64,000 nucleotides of DNA from Pararhizobium polonicum (GCF_001687365.1 NZ_LGLV01000007.1:1-64000), one strand, 5' to 3'; positions 1 through 9,519 are shown, numbered from the stretch's first letter. Translations and numbers: made by a program. The notes: generated by a model not told the origin, from the letters alone.

Positions 1-51
1 GCCAATGGTACTCCGTCTTAAGACGCGGGAGAGTAGGTCGCTGCCAGGTCT
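1..51 (+). rRNA. rrf: 5S ribosomal RNA, 3' end (partial)
   Basis: The first 51 bases match from memory the 3' third of a rhizobial 5S rRNA, with the GGGAGAGTAGGTCG stretch followed by CTGCCAGGTCT at the end. The gene begins before the window. It is followed by a terminator hairpin and an initiator tRNA-Met, the usual tail of an alphaproteobacterial rrn operon. The exact 3' end is inferred. Confidence 0.85.
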
Positions 52-114
52 ATTAAAGGCAAGAAAATTCCAAAATCATCTTCTCAAAGCACTCAAGGCC
101 ATGGGCCAAAACAA

Positions 115-138
115 AAGGCCGCCTAAAGCGGCCTTCTT
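115..138 (+). terminator. Hairpin terminator after 5S rRNA
   Basis: Perfect 8-bp stem AAGGCCGC (115-122), 5-base loop, GCGGCCTT (128-135), then a T-rich tail (CTTCC). It lies between the 5S rRNA and the tRNA, so it would end or attenuate rrn transcription. Confidence 0.7.
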
Positions 139-153
139 CCTGTACAATAATAC

Positions 154-230
<77 letters not shown>

Positions 231-251
231 AAATCATACACGCATAATAGC

Positions 252-286
252 AAAAGCCCCGAGGCAGAAATGTCACGGGGCTTTTT
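252..286 (+). terminator. Rho-independent terminator after tRNA-fMet
   Basis: Perfect 10-bp stem AAAAGCCCCG (252-261) and CGGGGCTTTT (276-285) with a 14-base loop and a run of five T. It would end rrn/tRNA transcription and also stands downstream of the converging LacI-type gene. Confidence 0.9.
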
Positions 287-319
287 GACGTTGCCCCACG
301 GGCCGGTAAACTGTCTGAC

Positions 320-1336
320 CTACGTGCTCGCACGCTCAATCAGCCGGAAACCGGTATCGACGATCTGGCCCTGATTGGGCTTGCCTATGGCGCGGTCGAT
401 GATCATCGCAACGGATTGCTGGCCCATTTCGTAGGTATTGGGCTGTATCGTCGTGAGACCGGGCGTGATCTCCGATGCGATCTCGTAGTCACCCCAGCCG
501 GCGACCGCCAGCCGGTCGGGAACGCGCCATCCCCGCCGGCCACATTCAAAGAGCACGCCTGCCGCGACGATATCGGTCGGGCAGATGACGGCGTCGATGC
601 GAGGGTTGATCCGGCACAGCCGGTCGAGTGCTTTCGGCCCGGCACCGAACCCGTCCGTTTCGTCCGCCAGGTGCACGAGATCGGACGATAATCCGGACTG
701 AGCAAGAACGGACCTGTACATCGGCAGCCGCTCGGTAAAGCGGCGCGACGCGGCACCCTCGTATCCGATGAAGCCGATCTGCCGGTATCCGCGCGCGAGC
801 AGTACATCAAGGATCGCCTTGGTGGCCGCGGTCGTGGAATGGCCGACGGCCATGTCGATCGGACCGGCCTGAACCCAGGATTCCACGACGGGGATGGCGG
901 TCTTTTTCAGCAGATCTATGGCTGCCGGCTCGTGCTCGTCGCCGACGAGGGCGATACCGGCAACGCGCAATCCGATGAACGTCTGAATGGCGGCCTGTTC
1001 GTGAAGCGCCGTATCGGCAAGGTTGAGGATCAGTTCGTAACCCTGAGCCGCAGCCGTATCCTGCATGCCGCGGACATATTTGTAGAAGCTCGAATTCTTG
1101 ATCGAAGGAATGATGGCACCGATAACCCGGCTGTGTCCCGAGGCGAGATTTCCGGCCGCATGGTTGGGGACGTAGCCCATCTCGGCGGCGATCCGCATGA
1201 CGCGCCGGCGCGTTTCTTCCTGAACGCGGGCGGGATGGCGAAAGGTGTTGGATACGGTCATCGGCGAGACGCCGGCGGCACTGGCAATGGAATGCATGGT
1301 GACGACCGTGCCGGTCTGCCCGGGCCCTTTGGTCAT
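320..1336 (-). CDS. LacI-family transcriptional regulator
   Basis: A 338-residue LacI/GalR-type repressor. The N-terminal helix-turn-helix (about residues 13-60, MHSIASAAGVSPMTVSNTF and following) is followed by a periplasmic-binding-protein-like sensor domain beginning near RVIGAIIPSIKNS. It is divergent from the hydantoinase/ABC importer operon and a LacI-type palindrome lies between them at 1440-1453, so it probably controls that operon and its own gene in response to the imported substrate or a metabolite. The start at 1336 has only a weak ribosome-binding site; an internal ATG at 1297 would still keep the HTH. The ligand cannot be deduced. Confidence 0.93.
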   Translation of the reverse strand: MTKGPGQTGTVVTMHSIASAAGVSPMTVSNTFRHPARVQEETRRRVMRIAAEMGYVPNHAAGNLASGHSRVIGAIIPSIKNSSFYKYVRGMQDTAAAQGYELILNLADTALHEQAAIQTFIGLRVAGIALVGDEHEPAAIDLLKKTAIPVVESWVQAGPIDMAVGHSTTAATKAILDVLLARGYRQIGFIGYEGAASRRFTERLPMYRSVLAQSGLSSDLVHLADETDGFGAGPKALDRLCRINPRIDAVICPTDIVAAGVLFECGRRGWRVPDRLAVAGWGDYEIASEITPGLTTIQPNTYEMGQQSVAMIIDRAIGKPNQGQIVDTGFRLIERAST

Positions 1337-1414
1337 CGATCACTGCTCGCCATTGGGGTTTGGTGATTGCAAAACATGCCGTGCCTTCGCGTAAGCAGAC
1401 GATCAAAAACCATA

Positions 1415-1453
1415 TTGACTCGTTTCGTCTTTCCATAAATTGTAGCGCTACAA
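1415..1453 (+). promoter_or_regulatory. LacI-type operator with overlapping promoter
   Basis: TTGTAGCGCTACAA at 1440-1453 is a perfect 14-bp palindrome with the central CG step typical of LacI-family operators. A TTGACT hexamer at 1415-1420 lies 16-17 bases upstream of a weak -10 (AAATTG/AATTGT near 1437-1443), so the palindrome would cover the -10 region of a rightward promoter for the importer/hydantoinase operon. Operator confidence is higher than promoter confidence. Confidence 0.7.
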
Positions 1454-1524
1454 AAGAATGATGGAAATAGGGCATTGACGGAAATTTTGCGGGCGAAAAA
1501 TCCCGGTCCGGGCGAGTGAATGGT

Positions 1525-2622
1525 ATGAGCACTGCGCTTGAAAAGGCAACGAACCTGCGGCTTTCCGGGATTTCCAAATCCTATGGAAAGGCGATGGCTG
1601 TCCGCGGTCTCGATCTGGAGATAGACGGCGGACATCTGGTGGCTCTTCTGGGGCCTTCAGGTTGCGGCAAGACGACGACCTTGCGGATGGTCGCGGGCTT
1701 CGAGCGGCCCGACGCGGGTTCGATCCGCATCGGCGCGGCGGAGATAACCCATTTGCCGCCGCATCGCCGCAATCTCGGGATGGTTTTTCAGAACTACAGC
1801 CTGTTTCCGCATCGAACTGTCGCGGAGAATATCGCCTTCGGTCTGCGTATGGCGAAAGTCGGCGCTGCCGAAAGGGACCGGCGCTGCGCTGACATGCTGG
1901 ACCTGATCCAGTTGCAATCGCGCGGTGATATGTATCCGGCCCAGCTTTCCGGTGGCCAGCAGCAGCGTGTGGCGCTTGCCCGCTCGCTGGTGGTCAATCC
2001 CAAGGTGCTGCTGCTGGATGAACCGCTCGGCGCGCTCGACAAGAGCCTGCGCGAAAGCATGCAGTTCGAGATCCGCGGCATGCAGCAGCGCCTCGGCATC
2101 ACGACCTTGCTCGTCACGCATGATCAGGAGGAAGCGCTGTCCATGTCCGACAGGGTGGCGGTCATGAGCAACGGCCGGATCCTGCAGATCGGAACGCCAA
2201 GCGAGGTCTATGATCGGCCGCAGACGCGGTTCGTCGCAGAGTTCCTGGGAACGTCGAACATCTTCGAAGGAACGGTTTCCCCAGACGGTGTGGCCTTGAT
2301 GCTGCCCGGCGGTGCTGTGCCGGCCGCTGTCCGTCTCGATCGTCCGCAGCAGCCCGGTGCGACATTGACGCTGTCTGTGCGTCCCGAGCGCATGACGCTG
2401 GGCGTGGCACCGGCGAATGGCCCGCAATTCGAGGCACGGATCACTGGCGCCGTCTTTCGCGGAAACTATGCTGCCTATCAGGTGGATGTACCTTCCCTGA
2501 AGCGGGAGCTTTTCGTCTACCGGCAAGCGGACGGACCTCTGGGGTCGGTATCATTTGGGCTCGGTGAAGAAACGGCGCTCGGCTGGGCGCCTGAAGATGC
2601 CGTCATTGTGCGGCCGGAGTAA
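1525..2622 (+). CDS. ABC transporter ATP-binding protein, PotA type
   Basis: A 365-residue ATPase that should energise the importer encoded downstream. Walker A GPSGCGKT is at residues 43-50, the Q-loop is in [11 protein letters not shown], the signature is [14 protein letters not shown], and Walker [13 protein letters not shown] is followed by the H-loop THDQEEA. The C-terminal ~130 residues look like the TOBE-type regulatory domain of PotA/CysA/UgpC proteins. ATG at 1525 is preferred because GGGCGAG lies 8 bases upstream; a GTG at 1516 would add three residues. It is the first gene of the operon and is followed after 7 bases by hyuA. Confidence 0.94.
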   Translation: MSTALEKATNLRLSGISKSYGKAMAVRGLDLEIDGGHLVALLGPSGCGKTTTLRMVAGFERPDAGSIRIGAAEITHLPPHRRNLGMVFQNYSLFPHRTVAENIAFGLRMAKVGAAERDRRCADMLDLIQLQSRGDMYPAQLSGGQQQRVALARSLVVNPKVLLLDEPLGALDKSLRESMQFEIRGMQQRLGITTLLVTHDQEEALSMSDRVAVMSNGRILQIGTPSEVYDRPQTRFVAEFLGTSNIFEGTVSPDGVALMLPGGAVPAAVRLDRPQQPGATLTLSVRPERMTLGVAPANGPQFEARITGAVFRGNYAAYQVDVPSLKRELFVYRQADGPLGSVSFGLGEETALGWAPEDAVIVRPE

Positions 2623-2629
2623 TGTTGGA

Positions 2630-4702
2630 ATGACGACTATGGACAAGACCGGCGCACGCATCGGCATCGATGTCGGCGGCACATTCACGGATTTTGTGCT
2701 GTCCGATCCGCGCAACGGAACGCTGACCTATTACAAGGAGCCGTCGACGCCCGACGATCCGTCGCGGGCTCTGATCGAAGGGCTGCAGTCCCTGCTCGAC
2801 AAGGCAGGCCTGCAAGCGAGCGATATCGCGACGATCATGCATGGAACGACGATCGGACTGAACGCGATCATCCAGCGGCGTGGAGCCACGATCGCGCTCG
2901 TGGTCAGCCGCGGATTTCGCGACATCCTCGAGATTGCCCGCAGCCGCATGCCGTCGTCGTTCGATTTCCATGCCAGCAAGGAAGAGCCGCTGGTACCGCG
3001 TTTCCGGATTGTCGAGATCGATGCGCGTCTTTCCGCCGATGGCGAGATGACGATTGCGCCGGACGACGCGGAAATCGACCGTGTGGCGGCGCAGATCAGG
3101 GCGCTTAACGTCGATGCCGCTGCCCTGATGCTTATCAACGGCTATACGGCGCCGGCAATCGAGATCGATCTGGCGTCGCGCCTGTCGGTGAGGTCCGGCG
3201 GTCTTGCGATCAGCTCGGCGGCGGCGATCTGGCCTGAAATTCGCGAATATGAGCGGACATTGGTTGCTTGCCTCAATGCTTATATCCAGCCGCTGATGCA
3301 CCGCTATTTCGCCGGATTGAAGAGTGGCCTTGCGCGCGACGGCGTTGTCGCGCCCATTCTTGTCACGGCTTCGAACGGAGGGTCCCTCAGCCTTTCGTCG
3401 GCTGAAGACCGGCCGGTCGAGACCATCCTGTCCGGCCCGGCCTCCGGTGTGATGGCAGCGGCCCGTCTTGCCGAGGCCGCCGGGGTTCAATCGATCATCA
3501 CCTTCGATATGGGGGGCACGTCGTCCGATATCGCCGTTGCCAGTGCCGGATCGGCGCAGCTTGCAACCCGAACGGATATCGGCGGGCTTCCCCTGGTTCT
3601 TCCGGTCGTCGATGTTTCGGCAATCGGCGCCGGCGGCGGGTCGATCGTCTGGGTGGACGATTATGGTGTGCTGAAAGTCGGCCCGCGCAGCGCGGGCGCC
3701 ATGCCGGGGCCGGTTTCCTATGGACGGGGCGGCACCGAACCGGCCGTGACCGATTGCTATCTTGCGCTGGGCTATATCGATCCGGGTGGCTTTCTCGGCG
3801 GGCGCATGCGGCTCGATGGGAAAGCGGCGATAGCCGCGCTTGCCACGATCGGCGCGCGGATTGGCCTTGAGGGCGATGATGCAGCGCAGCGTGCGGCGGA
3901 AGGCGCCCTGGCGGTCACCACCGCCGGCATGGCGACCGAGCTTTACAAGACGCTGGCCTCGCGCGGTCTCGATCCGGCGGCGTTTGCCCTCGTACCGTTC
4001 GGCGGTGCGGGGCCGACCCATGCCAATCTGCTGGCCGAGGAAACCGGTATCGGCCGTATCGTCATTCCGCCGGCAGCCGGCACCTTTTGCGCGCTGGGGG
4101 CAGCGGCTGCGGATCTGCGGCGCGATTTCGTGCGCAGCCTGCGCCGGCCTCTCGACGCGCAAAGCGCGGAATTTCTGCAGGGTGTCTTCGGCGAGCTGTC
4201 GTCCGAGGGCAGCGCGTGGCTTGATCGGGAAGGCGAACAGAGCAAGCAGCGCCGGTATGAGCGGGCGGCCGACATGCGCTATGCGGGGCAGGCCTACGAA
4301 CTACGTGTCCAGCTTGCCGAGGATTGCACGGAGGCCGTCTGCGTGGCGGAGGCGTTTCATCGCGAGCATGAGCGCATCTACGGTTTCCGCGATACGGGCA
4401 GCGAGATCGAGCTTGGGACGGCGCGGCTTGCCGTTGTCGGGGTGACCGCAAAGATTTCGGAACCGGTGATCGCCGCCGGCACCGGCACGCCCAGGCGGAA
4501 AGAGCAGCGTCTTCTGTTTCGAAAAGGCGCCTGGCTCGAGGCCGGTGTTTATCTCCGCAGTGCATTCGGCGCCGGCGACATGATCCGGGGGCCGGCCATC
4601 ATCGAGCAGGACGATACCACGACGATCCTTCTGCCCGGCTGGACCGCCAGGGCGGATGCCGCCGGCAATCTTCACCTGGAAAGACAGCGCTATGAAGCTT
4701 GA
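2630..4702 (+). CDS. hyuA: Hydantoinase/oxoprolinase subunit A (HyuA-like)
   Basis: A 690-residue protein of the ATP-dependent hydantoinase/5-oxoprolinase/acetone carboxylase beta family. The N-terminal ribonuclease-H-like ATPase fold shows IGIDVGGTFTDFVL (from about residue 11), and a second ATPase-type motif FDMGGTSSDIAV lies near the middle; FGGAGPTHA follows further on. With HyuB it would open a cyclic amide with ATP hydrolysis (N-methylhydantoin, 5-oxoproline or similar). ATG at 2630 has GGAG 10 bases upstream; a reading frame extending back to 2555 overlaps the ATPase gene and is rejected. It overlaps hyuB by 11 bases. The substrate is not evident. Confidence 0.93.
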   Translation: MTTMDKTGARIGIDVGGTFTDFVLSDPRNGTLTYYKEPSTPDDPSRALIEGLQSLLDKAGLQASDIATIMHGTTIGLNAIIQRRGATIALVVSRGFRDILEIARSRMPSSFDFHASKEEPLVPRFRIVEIDARLSADGEMTIAPDDAEIDRVAAQIRALNVDAAALMLINGYTAPAIEIDLASRLSVRSGGLAISSAAAIWPEIREYERTLVACLNAYIQPLMHRYFAGLKSGLARDGVVAPILVTASNGGSLSLSSAEDRPVETILSGPASGVMAAARLAEAAGVQSIITFDMGGTSSDIAVASAGSAQLATRTDIGGLPLVLPVVDVSAIGAGGGSIVWVDDYGVLKVGPRSAGAMPGPVSYGRGGTEPAVTDCYLALGYIDPGGFLGGRMRLDGKAAIAALATIGARIGLEGDDAAQRAAEGALAVTTAGMATELYKTLASRGLDPAAFALVPFGGAGPTHANLLAEETGIGRIVIPPAAGTFCALGAAAADLRRDFVRSLRRPLDAQSAEFLQGVFGELSSEGSAWLDREGEQSKQRRYERAADMRYAGQAYELRVQLAEDCTEAVCVAEAFHREHERIYGFRDTGSEIELGTARLAVVGVTAKISEPVIAAGTGTPRRKEQRLLFRKGAWLEAGVYLRSAFGAGDMIRGPAIIEQDDTTTILLPGWTARADAAGNLHLERQRYEA

Positions 4703-6671
4703 TTCCATCACACTGGCCATCCTCGGCAACAAGCTGGCTGCCGTCAGTGAGGAAATGTGCCTGACGCTTCAGCGCACCGGCCGGACGCTTTATGTCAAGG
4801 AAACGGCGGACTTTGCCTGTGCGCTGGCGGGGCTGGACGGGCGCTTTTTTGCCTATCCGCGCTCCATCGGGGTTTCCGGCTTCGTCGGGCTGGAATGCGG
4901 ACCGACGATCGCCGCGGTCGGGCCGCTGGAGCCGGGCGACGTCATCCTGACCAACGACCCCTACCGATCGGAAGGGCTTGCGACGCATCTGCCCGACCTT
5001 CACATGATCGAGCCCTATTTTCACGACGGCAGGATCGTCGCTTATGGCTGGTGCTTCGTCCATTGCTCGGATGTCGGCGGACGCGTGCCGTCGAGTATTT
5101 CTCCGGTCAATACCGAGATATTCCAGGAAGGGCTGCGCATCCCGCCCGTCAAGCTGATGAAGCGTGGCGCGATGACGGAGGAGGTTCGCCTGTTCCTGGA
5201 TGCCAACAGCCGGACGCCTGATGCCAACATGGGCGATATCCGCGCCATGCTCGCGGCCCTTGCTGCTGGCCGCCGCCGTTTCGAGCAGACCATCGCGCAG
5301 CATGGTGCCGAGGCAGTTTCCACCGCGGCAGTCGAGCTGGTTGCCTATGCGGCGGAAAAGGCCCGCACCGTTCTGAAGCGCGTGCCGGCCGGTACGTATG
5401 CTTTTTCCGACTATCTGGACGACGATGCGGCAACGCGCGTTCCTGTGCGTGTTGCCCTGGCTGTGACCTTCGAAAACGGCGAGGTGCATCTCGATTTCAC
5501 CGGAACGGATCCGCAGGTCTCGACGGCGATGAACATCCCCTCGCGCGGCCGTCCGCATGCCTGGCTCACCTTGCGTATTCTGGCACTTGTCAACACGCTC
5601 GATCCAACGGCGCCGCTCAATGTCGGCCTGCTCGATCCGGTACGGATCACCGCGCCGGAGGGCAGTCTGGTCAATCCGCAGGAGCCGGCAGCGACCGGTG
5701 TGCGGCATGCCGCGGCAATCCGGGTCAACGACGTCCTGAACGGCGCCTTTGGCAAGGCGCTGCCGGAGGTGATGCCGGCGGCGTCCTCTGGCACGGTCAT
5801 ACCGGTGGTGATGGCCGAACCGGATGGGCGGGGAGGCCGGCGTGTTCAGGTCGTGGAACCGATGATCGGCGGCACCGGCGGACGTTTCGGCCATGACGGT
5901 GTCGATTGCCGCGACAGCGGTATTTCCAATCTCGCCAACAATCCGGTCGAGACGGTCGAGGCGGAGCTTGGCATCGAGATTCAGACATATGCGCTGCGCC
6001 CGGATTCCGGCGGCGCCGGTCAATGGCGCGGCGGTTGCGGCATGGAACTGACCTTCCGCATCCTCACCGATGATTCCAACGTGCTCGGGCGCGGTCTGGA
6101 GCGTCTGGTCTTCCGGCCGTGGGGATCGAACGGCGGCAAGCCGGGGCTTCCCGGCGCGCTGATCGTCAATCGCGGCAAGGCCGATGAGCGTCATCTTGGA
6201 AAGATCGACGTCCTCAACGTCAATGCCGGCGATACGGTGACTTTTTTGACGCCGGGCGCCGGTGGTTGGGGCGATCCGGCTCTTCGCGACCTGGAGGCGG
6301 TGACGCGGGATGTCCAGAATGGCTTCATCAGTCCGCAAGGCGCAGAGGCCGATTATGGGGTCGTGATCCGCGACGGCGAGGTTGATCAGGAACAAACCGC
6401 TATACGCCGTCAGACGCTTGCGCCCAGCAATGCCTCGAACGCGCAAGGCCCAGAGCGGGAACGCTGGGACGGCGTCTTCACAGCGGCTGTCATGGACAGG
6501 TTGAATCAGGGGCTGATCGCCTTGCCCGGCGCGGTTCGTCAGCGCCGCCGGAAGGAGATATTCGAGGCGGTCTTGGCCTATGTGCCGGAAGCCTTCCCTC
6601 GGGTGGCCGCCAGCCAGGAAGCTGTCCGTGATGCTCGTGAAAAGCTGGAGGCGTTCGCCGCAAGCTTTTAA
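4692..6671 (+). CDS. hyuB: Hydantoinase/oxoprolinase subunit B (HyuB-like)
   Basis: A 659-residue HyuB-family protein. It begins MKLDSITLAILGNKLAAVSEEM, the usual start of this family, and contains ECGPTIAAVGPLEPGDVILTNDP, the conserved region with candidate metal ligands, plus FTGTDPQVSTAMNIPSRGRP in the middle. It is partner of HyuA and overlaps it by 11 bases, which suggests translational coupling. At 659 residues it is longer than many HyuB proteins, because of a C-terminal helical tail (about the last 70 residues, rich in Arg, Glu and Ala). Confidence 0.93.
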   Translation: MKLDSITLAILGNKLAAVSEEMCLTLQRTGRTLYVKETADFACALAGLDGRFFAYPRSIGVSGFVGLECGPTIAAVGPLEPGDVILTNDPYRSEGLATHLPDLHMIEPYFHDGRIVAYGWCFVHCSDVGGRVPSSISPVNTEIFQEGLRIPPVKLMKRGAMTEEVRLFLDANSRTPDANMGDIRAMLAALAAGRRRFEQTIAQHGAEAVSTAAVELVAYAAEKARTVLKRVPAGTYAFSDYLDDDAATRVPVRVALAVTFENGEVHLDFTGTDPQVSTAMNIPSRGRPHAWLTLRILALVNTLDPTAPLNVGLLDPVRITAPEGSLVNPQEPAATGVRHAAAIRVNDVLNGAFGKALPEVMPAASSGTVIPVVMAEPDGRGGRRVQVVEPMIGGTGGRFGHDGVDCRDSGISNLANNPVETVEAELGIEIQTYALRPDSGGAGQWRGGCGMELTFRILTDDSNVLGRGLERLVFRPWGSNGGKPGLPGALIVNRGKADERHLGKIDVLNVNAGDTVTFLTPGAGGWGDPALRDLEAVTRDVQNGFISPQGAEADYGVVIRDGEVDQEQTAIRRQTLAPSNASNAQGPERERWDGVFTAAVMDRLNQGLIALPGAVRQRRRKEIFEAVLAYVPEAFPRVAASQEAVRDAREKLEAFAASF

Positions 6672-6691
6672 AAAATTAGCCGACTAATTTT
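6672..6691. promoter_or_regulatory. Perfect palindrome between hyuB and the binding-protein gene
   Basis: AAAATTAGCCGACTAATTTT is a perfect 8-bp inverted repeat around CCGA, with a central CG step as in LacI-type operators. It begins next to the hyuB stop codon and lies 37 bases before the binding-protein start. It could be a second operator for the local LacI-type regulator, a site for another dimeric repressor, or a weak intra-operon hairpin. Confidence 0.5.
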
Positions 6692-6727
6692 ATGTGCCGC
6701 TTCGTTCCAACCTTCTGGAGAACTCCG

Positions 6728-7777
6728 ATGACGCTTTTGAAAAGACGCAATTTTCTTGGCGGGACCGCCGCGCTCGGCGCAGGTCTGATGACCGGCGGTT
6801 TGCCGCGGTTTGCCAATGCCCAATCCGCTGAAATCACGGTCACCGCATTTGGCGGTGTGTGGGAGGAAGCGGTTCGAACCTGCTTCGTGGCGCCGTTTGA
6901 GGCGAAAAACAGGGCGAAGGCCAATGTCTCGCTCGGCGGGCCGCCGCAGTGGCTTGCCCAGGTGGAGGCCAATCCGGCAAAGCCGCCGCTCGACGTTCTG
7001 ATCATGACGCCGGATCTGGCGCTGACGGCTGCGAAAGCCGACCTTGTCGATGACTTTACGATCGCCAACCTGCCCAATCTGGCGAAGATCCCCCAGCCGT
7101 TGACGGATTCCGTCATGGGCAAGGGCACGCTGTTCGACTACGGCGTCGGCGGCATCACCTTCCACAAGGAGCGCGTCAAGAACCCTCCGAAGTCCTTCGC
7201 CGAATTCGTCGACCGGGTATCGGCGGGCGAGTTCGTCGCCTCCGTTCCATCGATCAGCTATGCCGTCACGCCGATCATGCTGATCTGGGCAATGGCAAAG
7301 GCGCTCGGCGGTGGTGTCGACAATGTCGATCCCTTCTTCAAGGCCATGGAGAAGATGAAGGACAATCTGGTTTTCTGGGCAGGTCCCAACGATTTCTTCA
7401 ACCATCTGTCGTCCGGCGAGGCCGATGTCGGTATCTATTTCGATGGGCGCACCTGGAACCATTACGATAGCGGCGCGACCTGGATCGATTTCATCAATCC
7501 GGAAGAAGGCGGCTCTCTGAACGGCGTCGCCATCCAGAAGCCGAAGAACGCCAACCCGCTCGCCTGGGCTTATATCAACGAGGTGCTTGATGCCGCCAAC
7601 CAGACGAAGTTCGCGGAGATCATGAACTACGGCGTGACCAATACTGATGTGGTCTACAGCGAAAAGCTGAAGCCGCGCGTGACGCCGTGGGAAAAGACGG
7701 CGTTCCCGCCTTACGAACAGATTGCGCTGGTGCGCAACGAATGGGTCGATCGTTGGAACCGTGAGATCGGCCGCTAA
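6728..7777 (+). CDS. ABC transporter periplasmic substrate-binding protein, PotD type, Tat signal
   Basis: A 349-residue extracellular solute-binding protein of the spermidine/putrescine-type group. The N-terminus MTLLKRRNFLGGTAALGAG carries a twin-arginine motif (RRNFLGG) followed by a hydrophobic stretch, with likely cleavage after ANA in FANAQSA, so export is probably by the Tat route. GGAG is 7 bases before the ATG at 6728. It sits between the hydantoinase genes and two permease genes and would deliver the substrate to them. The ligand is unknown; PotD-type proteins bind polyamines, opines and various small acids and amines. Confidence 0.92.
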   Translation: MTLLKRRNFLGGTAALGAGLMTGGLPRFANAQSAEITVTAFGGVWEEAVRTCFVAPFEAKNRAKANVSLGGPPQWLAQVEANPAKPPLDVLIMTPDLALTAAKADLVDDFTIANLPNLAKIPQPLTDSVMGKGTLFDYGVGGITFHKERVKNPPKSFAEFVDRVSAGEFVASVPSISYAVTPIMLIWAMAKALGGGVDNVDPFFKAMEKMKDNLVFWAGPNDFFNHLSSGEADVGIYFDGRTWNHYDSGATWIDFINPEEGGSLNGVAIQKPKNANPLAWAYINEVLDAANQTKFAEIMNYGVTNTDVVYSEKLKPRVTPWEKTAFPPYEQIALVRNEWVDRWNREIGR

Positions 7778-7782
7778 CACTC

Positions 7783-7828
7783 CGCTGGGGCTGCGCCGCT
7801 CGAACCGGCGATGCGGCCCCGGTTTTCG
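7783..7828 (+). terminator. Imperfect GC-rich hairpin between binding-protein and permease genes
   Basis: GGGGCTGCGCCG and CGGCGATGCGGCCCC can pair imperfectly and are followed by GGTTTTCG. It stands just after the binding-protein stop codon inside the operon, so it may act as a partial terminator or an mRNA-stabilising hairpin that keeps binding protein above permease levels. I did not compute its stability. Confidence 0.4.
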
Positions 7829-7843
7829 CAATGGAAACGGACA

Positions 7844-8710
7844 ATGCCCGACAGTCAGATGCCAGCAGTTTCGCGAGCAAGGATACAGCCAGCGCTGAAG
7901 CCGTTTTTTCTGGCGCTTCCGGTGATGCTGTTTCTGCTGGCATTCTTCCTGTTGCCGCTGATCGACAACGGCATGCGCAGCTTTGCCGATCCTGCCGGCG
8001 GCGGCTTTACGCTGTCGCGCTATGTGTCGCTGCTGACGGATCCGTTTTATTTCCGCGTCATCGGCGAGACGCTCCTTCTCTCGGTGGTGGTGACGGTCAT
8101 TTCGATCGTGATCGGTTATCCCGTCGCCTATTTCCTCGTTCGCAAGGCCGGCAAGTGGTCCGGTCTCGTCATCTTCCTGCTGATCGCGCCGCTTTTGACT
8201 TCGATCATCATGCGGACATTCGGGTGGCAGGTCCTGTTTGCCCGCCGCGGTCTGGTCAACAACCTGCTCGTCGATCAACTCGGCATCCTCTCCGCGCCGC
8301 TGCGGCTGACAAATTCTCCCGGGATCGCCATTGCGGCGCTGGTCCATGTCCTCGTGCCGTTTATGGTCCTGTCGATCAGTTCGGTGCTGCAGGGGCTCGA
8401 CCGTCGCCTTGAAGAATCCGCCAAGATCCTTGGTGCCGGGCGCTTTCGCACCTTCTGGGAAATCACGCTTCCGCTGTCGCTTGACGGGGTCGGCACGGGC
8501 GCGATCCTCGTCTTCATGATCGCCAATGGCAGCTTCGTAACGCTGGTGCTTTTGGGCGGTGGACTGCAAACGCTGCCGCTGTTGATCTACCAGCAGTTCA
8601 ATACGACCCGCGATTTCGGGATGGCAAGTGCGATGAGCACGATCCTGCTGGTCATCGCAGTCCTGTGCCTGTGGCTGCAACTGCGCCTCGTGCGCCGCAA
8701 GGGAGCATGA
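7844..8710 (+). CDS. ABC transporter permease, PotB type
   Basis: A 288-residue integral membrane permease with about six hydrophobic helices. The EAA loop appears as EESAKILGAGRFRTFWEITLPLS. A short Pro/Ala-rich N-terminus precedes the first helix (FFLALPVMLFLLAFFLLP). ATG at 7844 has GGAAACGG just upstream; earlier ATGs (7811) and a later one (7859) are possible. It overlaps the next permease through ATGA and would pair with it in the inner membrane. Confidence 0.93.
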   Translation: MPDSQMPAVSRARIQPALKPFFLALPVMLFLLAFFLLPLIDNGMRSFADPAGGGFTLSRYVSLLTDPFYFRVIGETLLLSVVVTVISIVIGYPVAYFLVRKAGKWSGLVIFLLIAPLLTSIIMRTFGWQVLFARRGLVNNLLVDQLGILSAPLRLTNSPGIAIAALVHVLVPFMVLSISSVLQGLDRRLEESAKILGAGRFRTFWEITLPLSLDGVGTGAILVFMIANGSFVTLVLLGGGLQTLPLLIYQQFNTTRDFGMASAMSTILLVIAVLCLWLQLRLVRRKGA

Positions 8711-9519
8711 TCATGCGGCACGCACAAAGGGACTGGATCAATTTCTGGCTTTTCGCTTTCGTCGTCCTGTTTTTCGTCTTCATGCTGGCGCCCATCCTGG
8801 TCGTTGTCGTCGTCTCCTTCACGTCCGCCGGCTTCATCGCCTTTCCGATTCCGGGCTGGTCGCTGAAATGGTTTGCACGGATCTTCGAATATCAGCCGTT
8901 CATCGATGCGCTTATCGTCAGCATCGAGGTGGCGATCGGCGCGACATTGCTTTCCTGCCTGCTTGGCGTTCCGGCCTGTCTGGCATTGGCGCGCTCACGC
9001 GCCAGCTGGGCAAACGCGGTCATGACATTTCTGCTGTCGCCGCTGTCCATGCCGATGATCGTCATCGGTTTCGCCTCGCTGTTCTTCCTGTCCTGGCTGG
9101 GGATCGGCATTTCCTTCACCGCGCTTTTGATCATCCATACGGTCGTTTGCCTTCCCTATGTGGTGCGCACGGTGGCGGGCGTCTATCAGGGAATTCCACG
9201 CGCCTATGAGGAAGCGGCGTCCATTCTCGGCGCCAGTCCGCTCAAGGTATTCTGGCACGTGACGTTGCCGCTGATCAGGCCGGGCATCGTGGCGGGGTCG
9301 CTGTTCTCGTTCCTGACCTCCTTCGATAATTTGCCGATCAGCTATTTTTTCGGAAGCGCCAGCACCAACACGCTGCCAGTGGTCATGCTGAGCTACATGG
9401 AAAACCAGTTCGATCCGACGATTGCCGCGCTGAGCACATTGCAGCTGGTCATGGCCGTCATTGCTTTGCTGGTCATTGATCGTCTCTATGGCATCGACAA
9501 GATGACGGTGTCCGCCTGA
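8707..9519 (+). CDS. ABC transporter permease, PotC type
   Basis: A 270-residue membrane permease with an EAA loop YEEAASILGASPLKVFWHVTLPLI. The start is taken at 8707, where ATG overlaps the previous stop codon (ATGA) and GGGAGC precedes it; a frame back to 8665 lies wholly inside the previous gene. It completes the importer with the ATPase at 1525 and the binding protein at 6728. Its stop overlaps the next start by one base (TGATG). Confidence 0.93.
   Translation: MIMRHAQRDWINFWLFAFVVLFFVFMLAPILVVVVVSFTSAGFIAFPIPGWSLKWFARIFEYQPFIDALIVSIEVAIGATLLSCLLGVPACLALARSRASWANAVMTFLLSPLSMPMIVIGFASLFFLSWLGIGISFTALLIIHTVVCLPYVVRTVAGVYQGIPRAYEEAASILGASPLKVFWHVTLPLIRPGIVAGSLFSFLTSFDNLPISYFFGSASTNTLPVVMLSYMENQFDPTIAALSTLQLVMAVIALLVIDRLYGIDKMTVSA

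Noticed and set aside
2603..8680. Three long minus-strand frames (519, 615 and 670 codons) opposite hyuA, hyuB and the importer genes
   Set aside because: Translations are rich in Arg, His and Gly without family features, and the plus-strand genes are unambiguous.
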